A stretch of DNA of 64,000 nt from contig CAKPGC010000001.1 of NCBI GenBank assembly GCA_934154445.1, forward strand, positions 62,001 through 126,000, written 5' to 3'. This DNA comes from an uncultured Clostridia bacterium. Lineage in GTDB: Bacteria; Bacillota; Clostridia; TANB77; CAG-508. Shown one piece after another: positions 37,611 to 46,231 of this stretch. A model generated the notes under the pieces. The model was not told where the DNA came from. It searched no databases and was given only the letters and a program-made list of their open reading frames with translations. Each line of letters starts with the position of its first letter. The first letter of the stretch is position 1. The position numbers were made by a program, and so were the translations under genes.

Positions 37611-38204
37611 TTAATTTTTAGGCATAACCTGTGTTCCAGATACAATAACATCAAAAGTATAATTATTCATTTGTTTAGCATTTTGAGTATCAATCAAATC
37701 GTTTGATTTAATTTCTTGTTCTGTACTTCCTGTTTCATACTTCCAATACCAATCAACAGATAATGTTTTTATTTTGTTTTCTTCATTTGCATTTATTGTT
37801 CCTATTAAATCTTGTTGTAAATCTGTTAAAGAGTTATATGTTTTTCCATCATATACAAACTTTAAATTTGTTGGTTTTTGAGATTCATTTTCAAATTTTA
37901 TAACATAATTAACTCCCACTTCTGAACCAGTTGCATCTAATTTTATTTGAAAATTTCCTTCAGTACCTGGGGCAATTTTACTACTTACTAATGTTGAATT
38001 ATTTATTGTGGATTTTAAGGAAATTGTTTGCATTTTTTCTTCATTTTCATTTACTTTAAAACTCCAGCTTGCTATATCAGCTGTTCCTTTTCCTGTTACT
38101 TTGGACATGTATTTTGCATATACTTGTCCTCCTGCAAATGATAATAATATTGCAATAATTGCAATAGCCAATAATACTATTTTTTTATTTTTTCTCAATA
38201 GCAT
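37611..38204 (-). CDS. TasA/CalY-like (SipW-type) biofilm fibre protein
   Basis: 197 residues. Signal sequence with KKIVLLAIAIIAILLSFAGG and 'VYAKYMSKVTGKGTADIASW', the SipW-type substrate signature. The body has 'KIAPGTEGNFQI' and 'LSVDWYWKYETG' as in the TasA/camelysin family, whose mature proteins assemble matrix fibres. No sipW gene is in the window. It has its own near-consensus promoter at 38322-38350 within an inverted repeat and heads the cluster. Confidence 0.75.
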   Translation of the reverse strand: MLLRKNKKIVLLAIAIIAILLSFAGGQVYAKYMSKVTGKGTADIASWSFKVNENEEKMQTISLKSTINNSTLVSSKIAPGTEGNFQIKLDATGSEVGVNYVIKFENESQKPTNLKFVYDGKTYNSLTDLQQDLIGTINANEENKIKTLSVDWYWKYETGSTEQEIKSNDLIDTQNAKQMNNYTFDVIVSGTQVMPKN

Positions 38205-38321
38205 TCCTCCCTCTTATTCAATTTTTTAATTTGGATTTTTTTATTTGAATTTTGATTTAAGCAAAGTTCTTTTGAACCGCTTTTTGAATTAAATTTATAA
38301 AAAATATGAAAATGTATTTAG

Positions 38322-38350
38322 ATTATACTTCCAAACAAGCAGTTTGTCAA
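38322..38350 (-). promoter_or_regulatory. Strong promoter of the TasA-like cluster
   Basis: TTGACA, 17-nt spacer, TATAAT, all consensus. The -35 overlaps one arm of the inverted repeat at 38333-38388. Confidence 0.75.
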
Positions 38351-38388
38351 TAAAAACATTTCGACAAAAAATGACAAACCACTTGTTT
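38333..38388. repeat. Inverted repeat at the TasA-like promoter
   Basis: Arms AAACAAGCAGTTTGTCA and TGACAAACCACTTGTTT are complementary at 15 of 17 positions with a 22-nt centre. Could be an operator or the terminator of the TIGR04086 gene. Confidence 0.55.
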
Positions 38389-38401
38389 TATAAACTATTT
38401 T

Positions 38402-38788
38402 TTAGCTTCTATTAACCCCAATTATTCCTCCTAAAATACCAAAAATAACTGCTATCGCAATCATTATTAAAGATTGTATATTTAAAGAAAATCTCCAATT
38501 TAAAATACTAGATATTAAATAAATTAATATCATATATAAAGCACCTATTATTCCGCCATTTGCTAGACCATTTTTTCTTATTTTTACATTGCCTAATGAG
38601 CTTCCTATTAATATACTTATGGCAGTTATTATCATTATTACCGGATTTATTACGTTTTCTTGTATGTTTGTATATGTCAATATAATTGAGAATATTATTA
38701 GCATAATTAGTGTTGTAATTAAAGAAATTCCTACACCTTTTAATATGTTTATTAATGTTTTGTTTTCTTTCATTTGCATATTTTCCAT
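38402..38788 (-). CDS. TIGR04086 family membrane protein
   Basis: 128 residues, four TM helices. The pattern (KGVGISLITTLIMLIIFS, 'GSSLGNVKIRKNGLANGGIIGALYMILIY', 'GILGGIIGVN') fits the clostridial TIGR04086 family, of unknown function. Its stop lies a short distance from the TasA-like inverted repeat. Confidence 0.75.
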   Translation of the reverse strand: MENMQMKENKTLINILKGVGISLITTLIMLIIFSIILTYTNIQENVINPVIMIITAISILIGSSLGNVKIRKNGLANGGIIGALYMILIYLISSILNWRFSLNIQSLIMIAIAVIFGILGGIIGVNRS

Positions 38789-38856
38789 AATATTTCCTCC
38801 AAAATTTTATTTAATAAATTATATTAAAATATCTTTTTAAATATACACTATTATTT

Positions 38857-39660
38857 TTAAATTATATTAATTTTAAATGCTTCAATCCTTAAAGATTTTC
38901 CCTCTGTTCCTATTCTAATATTTGTACCTTTTGACACAGGCATCCACCCAACATCTTGTATATGCTCTTGAACTTCTAACATTTTGTTAGATTTGATTTC
39001 TATAGCTTCTATTCTCTTACTTTCTCCTGTTGTTCCTGCAATTTGACCATTTTGTACCCAATCAGACCAGCCAATATCTTGTATGTGTACTCTATATGAT
39101 AAGTCCAATCCATTATTCCCTTGTAAAATTATAGCTTCTATTCTTTTATTTTCTCCAGTGGTTCCTGCTGTTTCTCCAGAATTCTCCCAATCCGTCCATC
39201 CTTTATCTTGAATATGCACCTTATACATTAGTTGTACTCCATTAATTTTACTTTGATCATTTGCTCTTAATACACCTAAAAAACCTTTATAGTCATGTTG
39301 TACTTTACGTACTGATTTACTTCCCCAATTTAAATCATAAGAATTAAAATTAGATAAATTTCCTTCCCCTGTTGCTATTGATAAATGCCCATAACCATTT
39401 CCAACTCCTGATCCCCATACTGCGATATCTCCTTTTTGTGGTACAAATGATGTGTTATTTGATATTTTTGTGAATGTATCTTTAATTGATAAATTATCAA
39501 AATTTTCATAGTAATCTTTTGCATTTCCCCATGCTCCGGGTTTTATTCCAAATACTTTATCTAAATACATTTTTATTAAATCTACACATTGTGCTCCTGC
39601 TACTCCATCATAATCGAATGATTTTCCATTATATGTATTTATAAATTCATTATAATCCAT
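38857..39660 (-). CDS. CHAP-domain hydrolase with three ChW repeats
   Basis: 267 residues. The N-terminal CHAP domain (DYDGVAGAQCVDLIKMYLDK with the nucleophile Cys; His in 'GYGHLSIATG') cleaves peptidoglycan peptide bonds. The rest is three ChW repeats ('YKVHIQDKGWTDWENSGETAGT' class, each ending 'RIEAI.I'), which bind the cell wall. No signal peptide is visible, so it resembles a phage endolysin or needs holin-type release. It lies beside the tRNA-Gln/His pair. Confidence 0.85.
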   Translation of the reverse strand: MDYNEFINTYNGKSFDYDGVAGAQCVDLIKMYLDKVFGIKPGAWGNAKDYYENFDNLSIKDTFTKISNNTSFVPQKGDIAVWGSGVGNGYGHLSIATGEGNLSNFNSYDLNWGSKSVRKVQHDYKGFLGVLRANDQSKINGVQLMYKVHIQDKGWTDWENSGETAGTTGENKRIEAIILQGNNGLDLSYRVHIQDIGWSDWVQNGQIAGTTGESKRIEAIEIKSNKMLEVQEHIQDVGWMPVSKGTNIRIGTEGKSLRIEAFKINII

Positions 39661-39755
39661 TTTTCCTCCTTTATAATATTATTGTAATTATACATTCTAA
39701 TTCTATTATGTCATTTGTTTTTTTATACTTATTATTTTTTATTATTCAAAGTAAA

Positions 39756-39782
39756 AAACACAAGCATTAATTACTTGTGTTT
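39756..39782 (-). terminator. Terminator-like hairpin
   Basis: AAACACAAG / CTTGTGTTT followed on the minus strand by TTTTTT-type run; positioned after the short open remnant. Confidence 0.6.
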
Positions 39783-39802
39783 AATCTTTATTTCTATTAA
39801 TT

Positions 39803-39950
39803 TTATCTTTCATCAATTATATTTTCGTCTATCTTTATGTTGTTTTTTAACCCAATATACGAATTATTAAAATTCATTTTATCAATATTGAAATCTTTTA
39901 TATTATTTGCCTCTTCAATTAAACTATTATATAATATTTTTAAGCAAAAA
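39803..39950 (-). pseudogene. Possible gene remnant beside tRNA-Gln
   Basis: An open minus-strand stretch without start codon encodes an acidic, Asn/Ile-rich tail (ILYNSLIEEANNIKDF ... KIDENIIDER) ending in TAA and followed by a terminator. It looks like the 3' end of a lost gene next to a tRNA, but it is short and could be chance. Confidence 0.28.
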
Positions 39951-39992
39951 AATAAACAACCTTCAATATCTTATGAAAGTTGCTATTTATTA
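39945..39992 (-). terminator. Terminator of the tRNA-His/tRNA-Gln unit
   Basis: AAATAGCAACTTTC / GAAGGTTGTTTATTT stem with T-run on the minus strand. Confidence 0.7.
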
Positions 39993-39993
39993 A

Positions 39994-40068
39994 TGGCTGG
40001 GCTGGCTAGATTCGAACTAGCGCATGCCAGAGTCAAAGTCTGGTGCCTTACCGCTTGGCTACAGCCCA
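39994..40068 (-). tRNA. tRNA-Gln (anticodon TTG)
   Basis: 75 nt, CCA encoded. Acceptor TGGGCTG / CAGCCCA; anticodon stem CCAGA / TCTGG with loop CTTTGAC, anticodon TTG. Second gene of a two-tRNA unit with tRNA-His. Confidence 0.95.
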
Positions 40069-40080
40069 ATATATTACAAA

Positions 40081-40158
40081 TGGGGTGGAAGATGGGACTC
40101 GAACCCACGGTCTCCAGTGCCACAAACTGGCGCGTTAACCAACTACGCTACATCCACC
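40081..40158 (-). tRNA. tRNA-His (anticodon GTG)
   Basis: Acceptor GTGGATG / CTTCCAC with the extra G-1 opposite C73, as tRNA-His requires; anticodon stem CCAGT / ACTGG, loop TTGTGGC, anticodon GTG; CCA encoded. Confidence 0.95.
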
Positions 40159-40192
40159 ATAGCTTACGTGCTTGTTTTCTTGGCACTTTTAT

Positions 40193-40222
40193 ATTTTAAC
40201 TCATTTTACCTTAATTTGTCAA
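40193..40222 (-). promoter_or_regulatory. tRNA-His/Gln promoter
   Basis: Minus strand TTGACA, 18-nt spacer, TAAAAT. Confidence 0.6.
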
Positions 40223-40251
40223 CCCTATTTTTGTATTTTATTTAGTAATAT

Positions 40252-40280
40252 TTGACTAATCTATTTATTCTATGTATAAT
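40252..40280 (+). promoter_or_regulatory. mutS2 promoter
   Basis: TTGACT, 17-nt spacer, TATAAT, about 50 nt before the mutS2 start. Confidence 0.65.
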
Positions 40281-40331
40281 TATAATGTAAAAAAACTTAT
40301 AACTATATTAAAATAGAGGTATTTAACAAAA

Positions 40332-42689
40332 ATGAATAATTATTTAGAAAAATTAGAATATAATAAAATCTTAGAAAAATTATCAAATTACACAGTAACA
40401 TATTTAGGAAAAGAACTATGTTTAAATCTACATCCTTATAATGATAATAAAGATGTTTCTGATATGTTAAAAGAAACAGAAGAAGCTTTAAATATTTTAT
40501 ATAGATGTAATACTCCACCAATTTCTGAAATAGCTGACAATACTGTTAATATTAAAACAATTGAATCTTTTGGTACACTTTCGATTAAATCAATTCTGGA
40601 ATTGGCTAATATACTTAAAATATCAGAAGATTTAAAAAAATACTTTTTTGTTGATTACATCAATGTTAATGATTTTTTAAATCTAGAAAAAATCTTTTCT
40701 AAATTATACTCAAATTCTTCAATTACTCATGAAATTTCAAGATGTATAATAGATGAAAATAATATTGATGACAGAGCTTCAAAAGAATTATCAAATATAA
40801 GGAAAAAGCAAAGAAATATTGAACAAGATATAAAATCTAAATTAAATACTTTTCTTCATTCTCCAACATATTCAAAATATATTCAAGAAAATGTTGTTAC
40901 AATCAGAAATGACAGATATGTTATTCCAGTTAAAGAAGAATTTAGAAGCCAAATAAAAGGATTTGTACATGATATTTCTAGTTCAGGTTCTACAGTATTT
41001 ATTGAACCAATTTCTGTTTTTGAATTAAATAATGAAATTTCAAACTTAAAAATTGAAGAAAATATAGAAATCGACAAAATATTACAAAACTTAAGTAAAC
41101 TATTTTATCCCTATTCAGATGAAATTAAAACGAATATCAAATGTATATCAAAATTAGATTTTATATTTGCAAAAGCCAAATATTCTAAGTCCATAAATGG
41201 TACAACACCTTTGATAAATGATAATAAAGAAATCAAATTAATAAATGCCAAACATCCATTGCTTGATTTAAATACTGCTGTTCCAATATCACTTGAGCTA
41301 GGAACAACTTTTAATACTTTGGTAATTACTGGTCCAAATACTGGTGGTAAAACCGTAACATTAAAAACGATTGGGCTCTTAACAGCAATGGCTTGTAGTG
41401 GGCTTAATATCCCGGCTCAAGAAAAGTCATCTATATATGTTTTTGATAAAATATTTGCAGATATCGGTGATGACCAAAGTATTTCTGATTCATTAAGTAC
41501 TTTTTCATCTCATATAAAAAACATTGTTGACATTATAAATAATGCTAGTGAAAACTCACTTATTCTAGTTGACGAACTAGGTTCTGGTACCGATCCCATT
41601 GAAGGTGCTTCACTTGCTATTAGCATTTTAGATTATTTTAAAACCAATAATAGTTTAACTGTTGCAACAACACATTATCAAGAATTAAAAAAATATGCAT
41701 TATTAACAGATGGTTTTGAGAATGCATCTGTCGAATTTGATATTGATACTCTTTCTCCTACCTATCATCTTTTAATTGGTGTTCCAGGAAAAAGTAACGC
41801 TTTTGAAATTAGTAGGAAACTTGGACTTTCTGAAGATATCATTAATAAGGCAAAATCAAATTTAAATAAGAAAGATGTTGACTTTGAAGAATTACTTAAA
41901 AACATTTATGACAATAAATCTAAAATTGAAAATGAAAAATTAGAAATTTCTAAAGAGCTAGAAAATATTTCTAACTTAAAAAAATCTCTAGAAAGAGATA
42001 ATTCAAAACTATTAGAACAGGAGCAGGAAATTATTAATAATGCAAAAATTGAAGCTAGAAACATTTTATTAGATGCTAAAGAAGAAGCAACTTCAATCAT
42101 ATCAAAAATGAGTAATTCTGCTAAATCAAATAGTGAATTAAATAATTTAAGAAATCAATTAAATAAAGATATTAAAAAAATCTCTTTAACTTATACTAAT
42201 GAACAAGAAAATATTACGAAAAACTCATTAGATATAGAAGACATTAAGCCAGGTACAGAAGTTTTTGTAACAACTTTAAACCAAAATGGAATTATATTGT
42301 CTAATATTTCTAAATCAAGCGAAGTTCAAGTTCAAATTGGAAGTATAAAAATGAATATAAATATAAAATACTTAGAAAAAGTTAAAGAATCTACTAAAAG
42401 GCATAGTTCGACTGTTTCTTACAATTCTATTTCTAAAGCCAGAACTGCCACAACTGAAATAAATGTTATTGGTTTAAATGTTGATGAAGCTATTTTTATT
42501 ATAGACAAATTCTTAGATGATAGTTATTTAGCCAAACTCAAAACTGTACGAATTGTACATGGAAAAGGTACTGGTAAATTACGCGAAGGCATTCACAAAT
42601 TTTTAAAAACTAATTCTCACGTTCAATCTTTTAGAATTGGCACTTTTGGTGAAGGTGAAATGGGTGTTACAGTTGTAACACTAAAATAG
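40332..42689 (+). CDS. mutS2: Endonuclease MutS2
   Basis: 785 residues. MutS2 is a MutS-family ATPase with a C-terminal Smr nuclease domain; it acts on recombination intermediates or, in Bacillus, on collided ribosomes. Walker A GPNTGGKT (334-341), Walker B LILVDELGSGTDP (Asp-Glu about 414-415), a long coiled coil (about 510-610), and Smr end 'VRIVHGKGTGKLREGIHKFL'. It uses CGA (42549) and CGC (42582) as ordinary Arg codons. Confidence 0.95.
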   Translation: MNNYLEKLEYNKILEKLSNYTVTYLGKELCLNLHPYNDNKDVSDMLKETEEALNILYRCNTPPISEIADNTVNIKTIESFGTLSIKSILELANILKISEDLKKYFFVDYINVNDFLNLEKIFSKLYSNSSITHEISRCIIDENNIDDRASKELSNIRKKQRNIEQDIKSKLNTFLHSPTYSKYIQENVVTIRNDRYVIPVKEEFRSQIKGFVHDISSSGSTVFIEPISVFELNNEISNLKIEENIEIDKILQNLSKLFYPYSDEIKTNIKCISKLDFIFAKAKYSKSINGTTPLINDNKEIKLINAKHPLLDLNTAVPISLELGTTFNTLVITGPNTGGKTVTLKTIGLLTAMACSGLNIPAQEKSSIYVFDKIFADIGDDQSISDSLSTFSSHIKNIVDIINNASENSLILVDELGSGTDPIEGASLAISILDYFKTNNSLTVATTHYQELKKYALLTDGFENASVEFDIDTLSPTYHLLIGVPGKSNAFEISRKLGLSEDIINKAKSNLNKKDVDFEELLKNIYDNKSKIENEKLEISKELENISNLKKSLERDNSKLLEQEQEIINNAKIEARNILLDAKEEATSIISKMSNSAKSNSELNNLRNQLNKDIKKISLTYTNEQENITKNSLDIEDIKPGTEVFVTTLNQNGIILSNISKSSEVQVQIGSIKMNINIKYLEKVKESTKRHSSTVSYNSISKARTATTEINVIGLNVDEAIFIIDKFLDDSYLAKLKTVRIVHGKGTGKLREGIHKFLKTNSHVQSFRIGTFGEGEMGVTVVTLK

Positions 42690-42726
42690 AAAAGAGTGAT
42701 TAAGTGTTGAACTTAATCGCTCTTAT
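42690..42726. terminator. Bidirectional terminator mutS2 / dCMP deaminase
   Basis: GAGTGATTAAGT / ACTTAATCGCTC stem between convergent genes, overlapping the deaminase stop. Confidence 0.8.
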
Positions 42727-43232
42727 TTTAATTCAATCTCTATTTTCTTATCTTTTTCCAATTTTATTTTTCTATACTTTACACCACAACTATCAAACAA
42801 TTTTCTTGAAGCAATATTATTTTCAGAAGTTGCATATTTGTCAGACAAATAAACAACTTCTTTAATTCCAGATTGAATAATAATTTTAGCACATTCATTA
42901 CAAGGAAATAAATCTACATATATTTTAGCATTTTCTAAATCTTTTTTACTTCCTCTATAATTTAAAACCGCATTCATCTCCGCATGACATACATAAGGAT
43001 ACTTGGTATCTAGATTAGCTCCTTCTCTTGCCCATGGAAACTCATCATCACAAAATCCATTTGGAGCCCCATTATATCCGATTGATAAAATTCTGTTATC
43101 ATTACTTACAATACATGCTCCAACTTGTGTTGATGGATCTTTGCTTCTCATTGCTGATAATTTTGCTATTGCCATGAAATACTCTTCCCAATTTATATAA
43201 TTCTCTCTTTTCTTATTTATATTATTATTCAT
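42723..43232 (-). CDS. dCMP/deoxycytidylate deaminase (ComEB type)
   Basis: 169 residues. Converts dCMP to dUMP, the thymidylate precursor. Zinc/catalytic motifs CHAEMNAVL (HAE) and FPCNECAKII (PCxxC) are present, and 'SKDPSTQVGACIV' is typical. It lies with DHFR and ThyX-like genes on the same strand, which makes a dTMP role likely; ComEB homologues are also linked to DNA uptake. Confidence 0.9.
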   Translation of the reverse strand: MNNNINKKRENYINWEEYFMAIAKLSAMRSKDPSTQVGACIVSNDNRILSIGYNGAPNGFCDDEFPWAREGANLDTKYPYVCHAEMNAVLNYRGSKKDLENAKIYVDLFPCNECAKIIIQSGIKEVVYLSDKYATSENNIASRKLFDSCGVKYRKIKLEKDKKIEIELK

Positions 43233-43298
43233 ATAATTCTCCTCCTTATATGAACATATTACTATATAAATTAAGAAATGTCAAAAGCTATCCAAAAA

Positions 43299-43325
43299 TG
43301 TCAATAGGTACATCCTCATTTGACA
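43299..43325. repeat. REP-like palindrome after the Spl-like gene
   Basis: TGTCAATAGG...CTCATTTGACA; with a partial copy starting near 43279. It may serve as the terminator of the Spl-like gene. Confidence 0.5.
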
Positions 43326-43329
43326 TTTT

Positions 43330-44328
43330 TTAAACAATATACATTATTTCATTATTAGGAAAGTATTTTTTCATCTGTTCTCTTAAGAAAATCTCACCAT
43401 CTGCTCGATATTGATTTTTATACATATATTTTCCTTTTCCTCTACCGGTCATTAACTCTTTATTATATAAGTTTATTGCATTAGGAAAAGCTTCTTCATT
43501 TATTTTTGTATGAACAAAACTATATGTCATAAAAATAATTTCAAAAAAGACATCTTTTTTAACCTTTTCAGTTAATTCTTCTGCTAATTGCTTTATCAAA
43601 TCAGAATACAATTCTTTCCAATTATCCACCATTATTACCGGTGCTATTAAAATCCCTATGTTATATCCTGCTTCTTTTAACTTATTTATTGCTTCTATTC
43701 TTCCCCTTAATCTTGAAGTTCCGAACTCCACTCTATTAATAATTAATTCTGGATTTACACTCATTCTGACAGTTACCTTTCCTTGATGATCCACATCTAA
43801 TATATCATCTACCATATCAAATTTTGTTGGAAATGTTAAGTGTCCTTTTGGAGAATTTTTAAAGTTTTCTATTGTCCATGGTAAATTTCCTGTAATTGTA
43901 TTTTCTAGAATTAGGTCACTATTACTACCAATTTCAAATGTTAAATCTTTCTCTGATTTATTTGCCACTTTTATTATTTTATCTAGCATTTGTTCTCTAT
44001 TTACAAACAATCTTAAATATGCACATTTATTATAATTACATACTAAATAGCAATACATACATGCTGCTGTGCATCCTGAAGATGTATATGGTACTAAATA
44101 ATCTGATGTTTTGTGGTTTTCCACAAATTTGTGTGTTTTTCTAACTCCTATTATTAGGTTCCTTTTCATATCCATAAATTCTTTGTTTTGTTTTTTTCTC
44201 ATTTCTTCTATGTTATTGTGATTTTCTATTTCTACTTTTGGTACTTCTTTATACTTTTCTAGTAATTTTTTTCCTAATTCGTAGTTTTCAATTTCTTTTT
44301 CAAAATAAATAGCTTTAGGTTTAAACAT
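43330..44328 (-). CDS. Spore photoproduct lyase-like radical SAM enzyme
   Basis: 332 residues. SplB repairs the spore photoproduct (a thymine dimer adduct) during germination. The radical SAM cluster is SGCTAACMYCYL (CxxxCxxC), followed by 'TFEIGSNSDLILENTITGNLPW' and 'VTVRMSVNPELIINRVEFGTSRLRGRIEAINKL', all characteristic of Spl. Fits the spore-forming context. Length is close to SplB (about 340). Confidence 0.85.
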   Translation of the reverse strand: MFKPKAIYFEKEIENYELGKKLLEKYKEVPKVEIENHNNIEEMRKKQNKEFMDMKRNLIIGVRKTHKFVENHKTSDYLVPYTSSGCTAACMYCYLVCNYNKCAYLRLFVNREQMLDKIIKVANKSEKDLTFEIGSNSDLILENTITGNLPWTIENFKNSPKGHLTFPTKFDMVDDILDVDHQGKVTVRMSVNPELIINRVEFGTSRLRGRIEAINKLKEAGYNIGILIAPVIMVDNWKELYSDLIKQLAEELTEKVKKDVFFEIIFMTYSFVHTKINEEAFPNAINLYNKELMTGRGKGKYMYKNQYRADGEIFLREQMKKYFPNNEIMYIV

Positions 44329-44342
44329 TTTTTACCTCCATA

Positions 44343-44370
44343 TCAAAAAGGCATGTCTCTTTTTGACAAC
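44343..44370. repeat. REP-like palindrome upstream of the Spl-like gene
   Basis: GTTGTCAAAAAGAGAC...GCCTTTTTGA on the minus strand; shares arms with the other copies. Lies between folA and the Spl-like gene. Confidence 0.6.
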
Positions 44371-44413
44371 ATTTTTTTATTAGTTTAACCTAAAGCTTTT
44401 ATTTTATTATTTA

Positions 44414-44905
44414 TTATTTATTTTTTACATAAGTTATATATTCATAATTAAAATCATTTATTCCATCTACTGGCCCTTGTTCTCTAGAAATTTCTTTCCA
44501 TTCATTTTCATTAATTCTTGGGAATAAAGCATCTCCTTCAAAGTCTTTGTCTATTTGTGTAACGTACATTTTTTTGCAATATGGCATTAACAAATTATAA
44601 ATAATTGCACCACCAATTACAAAATGTTCTTCTTCATCATCCATATATGGTTGTAATTCTAATAATGAATGTACAACTTTTACGCAATCTGAATCTATAT
44701 TAAAATCTGGGTTTCTACTCAAAATAATATGCATTCTGTCTGGAAGTATTCCTCTCAATGACTCAAATGTTTTTCTTCCCATTATTATTGTATGTCCCAT
44801 TGTTTTTTCTTTAAATCTTTTTAAATCATCTGGTAATTTCCAAAGCATCCCATTATCTTTTCCTATTATATTATTTTTTGCTTTTGCTACTATTATACTT
44901 AACAT
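44414..44905 (-). CDS. folA: Dihydrofolate reductase
   Basis: 163 residues. Reduces DHF to THF with NADPH. LSIIVAKAKNNIIGKDNGMLWKLPDDL carries the substrate loop (WxLPxD). 'GRKTFESL' and 'ILSRNPDF' follow, then 'HFVIGGAIIYNLLMPYCKKMYVTQID'. Clear DHFR. It is downstream of a ThyX-like gene on the same strand, although ThyX enzymes do not oxidise THF to DHF. Confidence 0.95.
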   Translation of the reverse strand: MLSIIVAKAKNNIIGKDNGMLWKLPDDLKRFKEKTMGHTIIMGRKTFESLRGILPDRMHIILSRNPDFNIDSDCVKVVHSLLELQPYMDDEEEHFVIGGAIIYNLLMPYCKKMYVTQIDKDFEGDALFPRINENEWKEISREQGPVDGINDFNYEYITYVKNK

Positions 44906-44965
44906 TTCTTTTGCTCCTTTAAATTATAATGTGGAGAAAGCCTAAACTTTCTCCTTTTTGATATG

Positions 44966-46117
44966 CTATATTTTTCTATTCATAGCATTTTTCCCACCAA
45001 AAATACATGGTGATTTGCACTTCCAGCCAGGAAATGTACATCTTGCACCTTTTGAATATGGAAGTAATTCATTTTCAATAACTGGATTATCCTTTACTGC
45101 ATCCAAATATTTATTCATTGTTATTACTGTCTGCTCCATAATTTCAAGCTGTGCTGCTCCACACAAACGCTCTGTACATTTTAGGATAAAATTTTCTACT
45201 GTACCTCTTTCATTCACTTTTACTAACATTCCCTGTGGATAATATTCCTCTAATGAAGATATATCTTTTAACCATTCTTTTTCCAATTCTGTTCCTCTGA
45301 TTATTCTTGGAACATAATATTCTGGTTTTTCAAGTAATGTCATTTCATAAGCTAATGTCCTATGTCTTTGTGCCTGAGCTAACTGCGCAAAACTTGCAAG
45401 ATATGTAGTACTGTAATTCTCTCCAAATTCTTCGGCTCTATCTCTTTTTGCAAATAGAGATATTTTTGTGCCTTTTACTCTTGGATTTAATTTTTCTACT
45501 TTTAAATCTGGCAATGCTTCTAAAAATTCTTTCATTGCACTCTTTAATTTCGTTGAAAACTCTGTTTCAGGTTCATATTCAATATAGTCTTCAAACCAGC
45601 TGATAATGAAATTCAATTGTTCAAAACTAACTGTATATTCCATAATTGTTGCTGGTGTAAAAACACTAATCAAATATCTAGCATTTTCCTGTGCCAACTT
45701 TTGAACCTTTTTTTCATCAAAATTTGGATATTCTTTACTTATTTCTTTTTTATAAATATCTATCCATTTTTCATAAAGAACTTTTTCTTCTTCAGAAGGT
45801 TCCATTTTTGTATATCTTGCTGATTTTTCAGAAGTATTATATATCTTCTCATTATTTAAAATCATTGCAAGAATTTTTGGTACTCCCTCTAGAATAAGGT
45901 TGTAGTGTGCATGGCCAAAAACACTGTGATGACCTGATTCTAAGTTTCCATTTGCTCTTCTCTGCGTTTTTTCAGGTGACTCTGTAAATAATGTCTCCAC
46001 TGTATCCGGTAAATAACAAATACCTGCGGATTTTCCTGAAAAATCAATTGCTTCTTCTTTTGGTAATACATATCCTACTTTTGTTGATGCAATAACTTTG
46101 ATTTTCATTTGTGACAT
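44966..46117 (-). CDS. Divergent ThyX-like (FAD-dependent thymidylate synthase) protein
   Basis: 383 residues, longer than usual ThyX (about 220-250). The N-terminal part has 'LESGHHSVFGHAHYNLILEGVP' and 'NTSEKSARYTKM', which match the GHxSxxEH and S-x-R elements, but NNE stands where RHR is expected. A second region has 'AQLAQAQRHRTLAYEM', which looks like a displaced RHR motif. So this may be a two-domain or degenerate ThyX. It sits with dCMP deaminase and DHFR, consistent with dTMP synthesis. Confidence 0.6.
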   Translation of the reverse strand: MSQMKIKVIASTKVGYVLPKEEAIDFSGKSAGICYLPDTVETLFTESPEKTQRRANGNLESGHHSVFGHAHYNLILEGVPKILAMILNNEKIYNTSEKSARYTKMEPSEEEKVLYEKWIDIYKKEISKEYPNFDEKKVQKLAQENARYLISVFTPATIMEYTVSFEQLNFIISWFEDYIEYEPETEFSTKLKSAMKEFLEALPDLKVEKLNPRVKGTKISLFAKRDRAEEFGENYSTTYLASFAQLAQAQRHRTLAYEMTLLEKPEYYVPRIIRGTELEKEWLKDISSLEEYYPQGMLVKVNERGTVENFILKCTERLCGAAQLEIMEQTVITMNKYLDAVKDNPVIENELLPYSKGARCTFPGWKCKSPCIFGGKNAMNRKI

Positions 46118-46231
46118 CTCCTTTTAATATATTAATATTATTGGCTGCACTATTGCAACTTAAGCAAATTATATCATAAAACTTTACATTTTTCTACATT
46201 TTTCACACATTTTTTGACCATTGCAATTATC

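Larger units (their letters stand above)
39661..39993. other. Gap between CHAP gene and tRNA-Gln
   Basis: A stretch of about 330 nt. It holds a terminator-like hairpin at 39756-39782, a short open stretch without a start at 39803-39950 (see pseudogene entry) and the tRNA terminator near 39945-39992. No complete gene was found. Confidence 0.6.

Noticed and set aside
40081..40245. Short plus-strand reading frames across the tRNA-His/Gln genes
   Set aside because: They are the complements of tRNA sequence and have no ribosome site.
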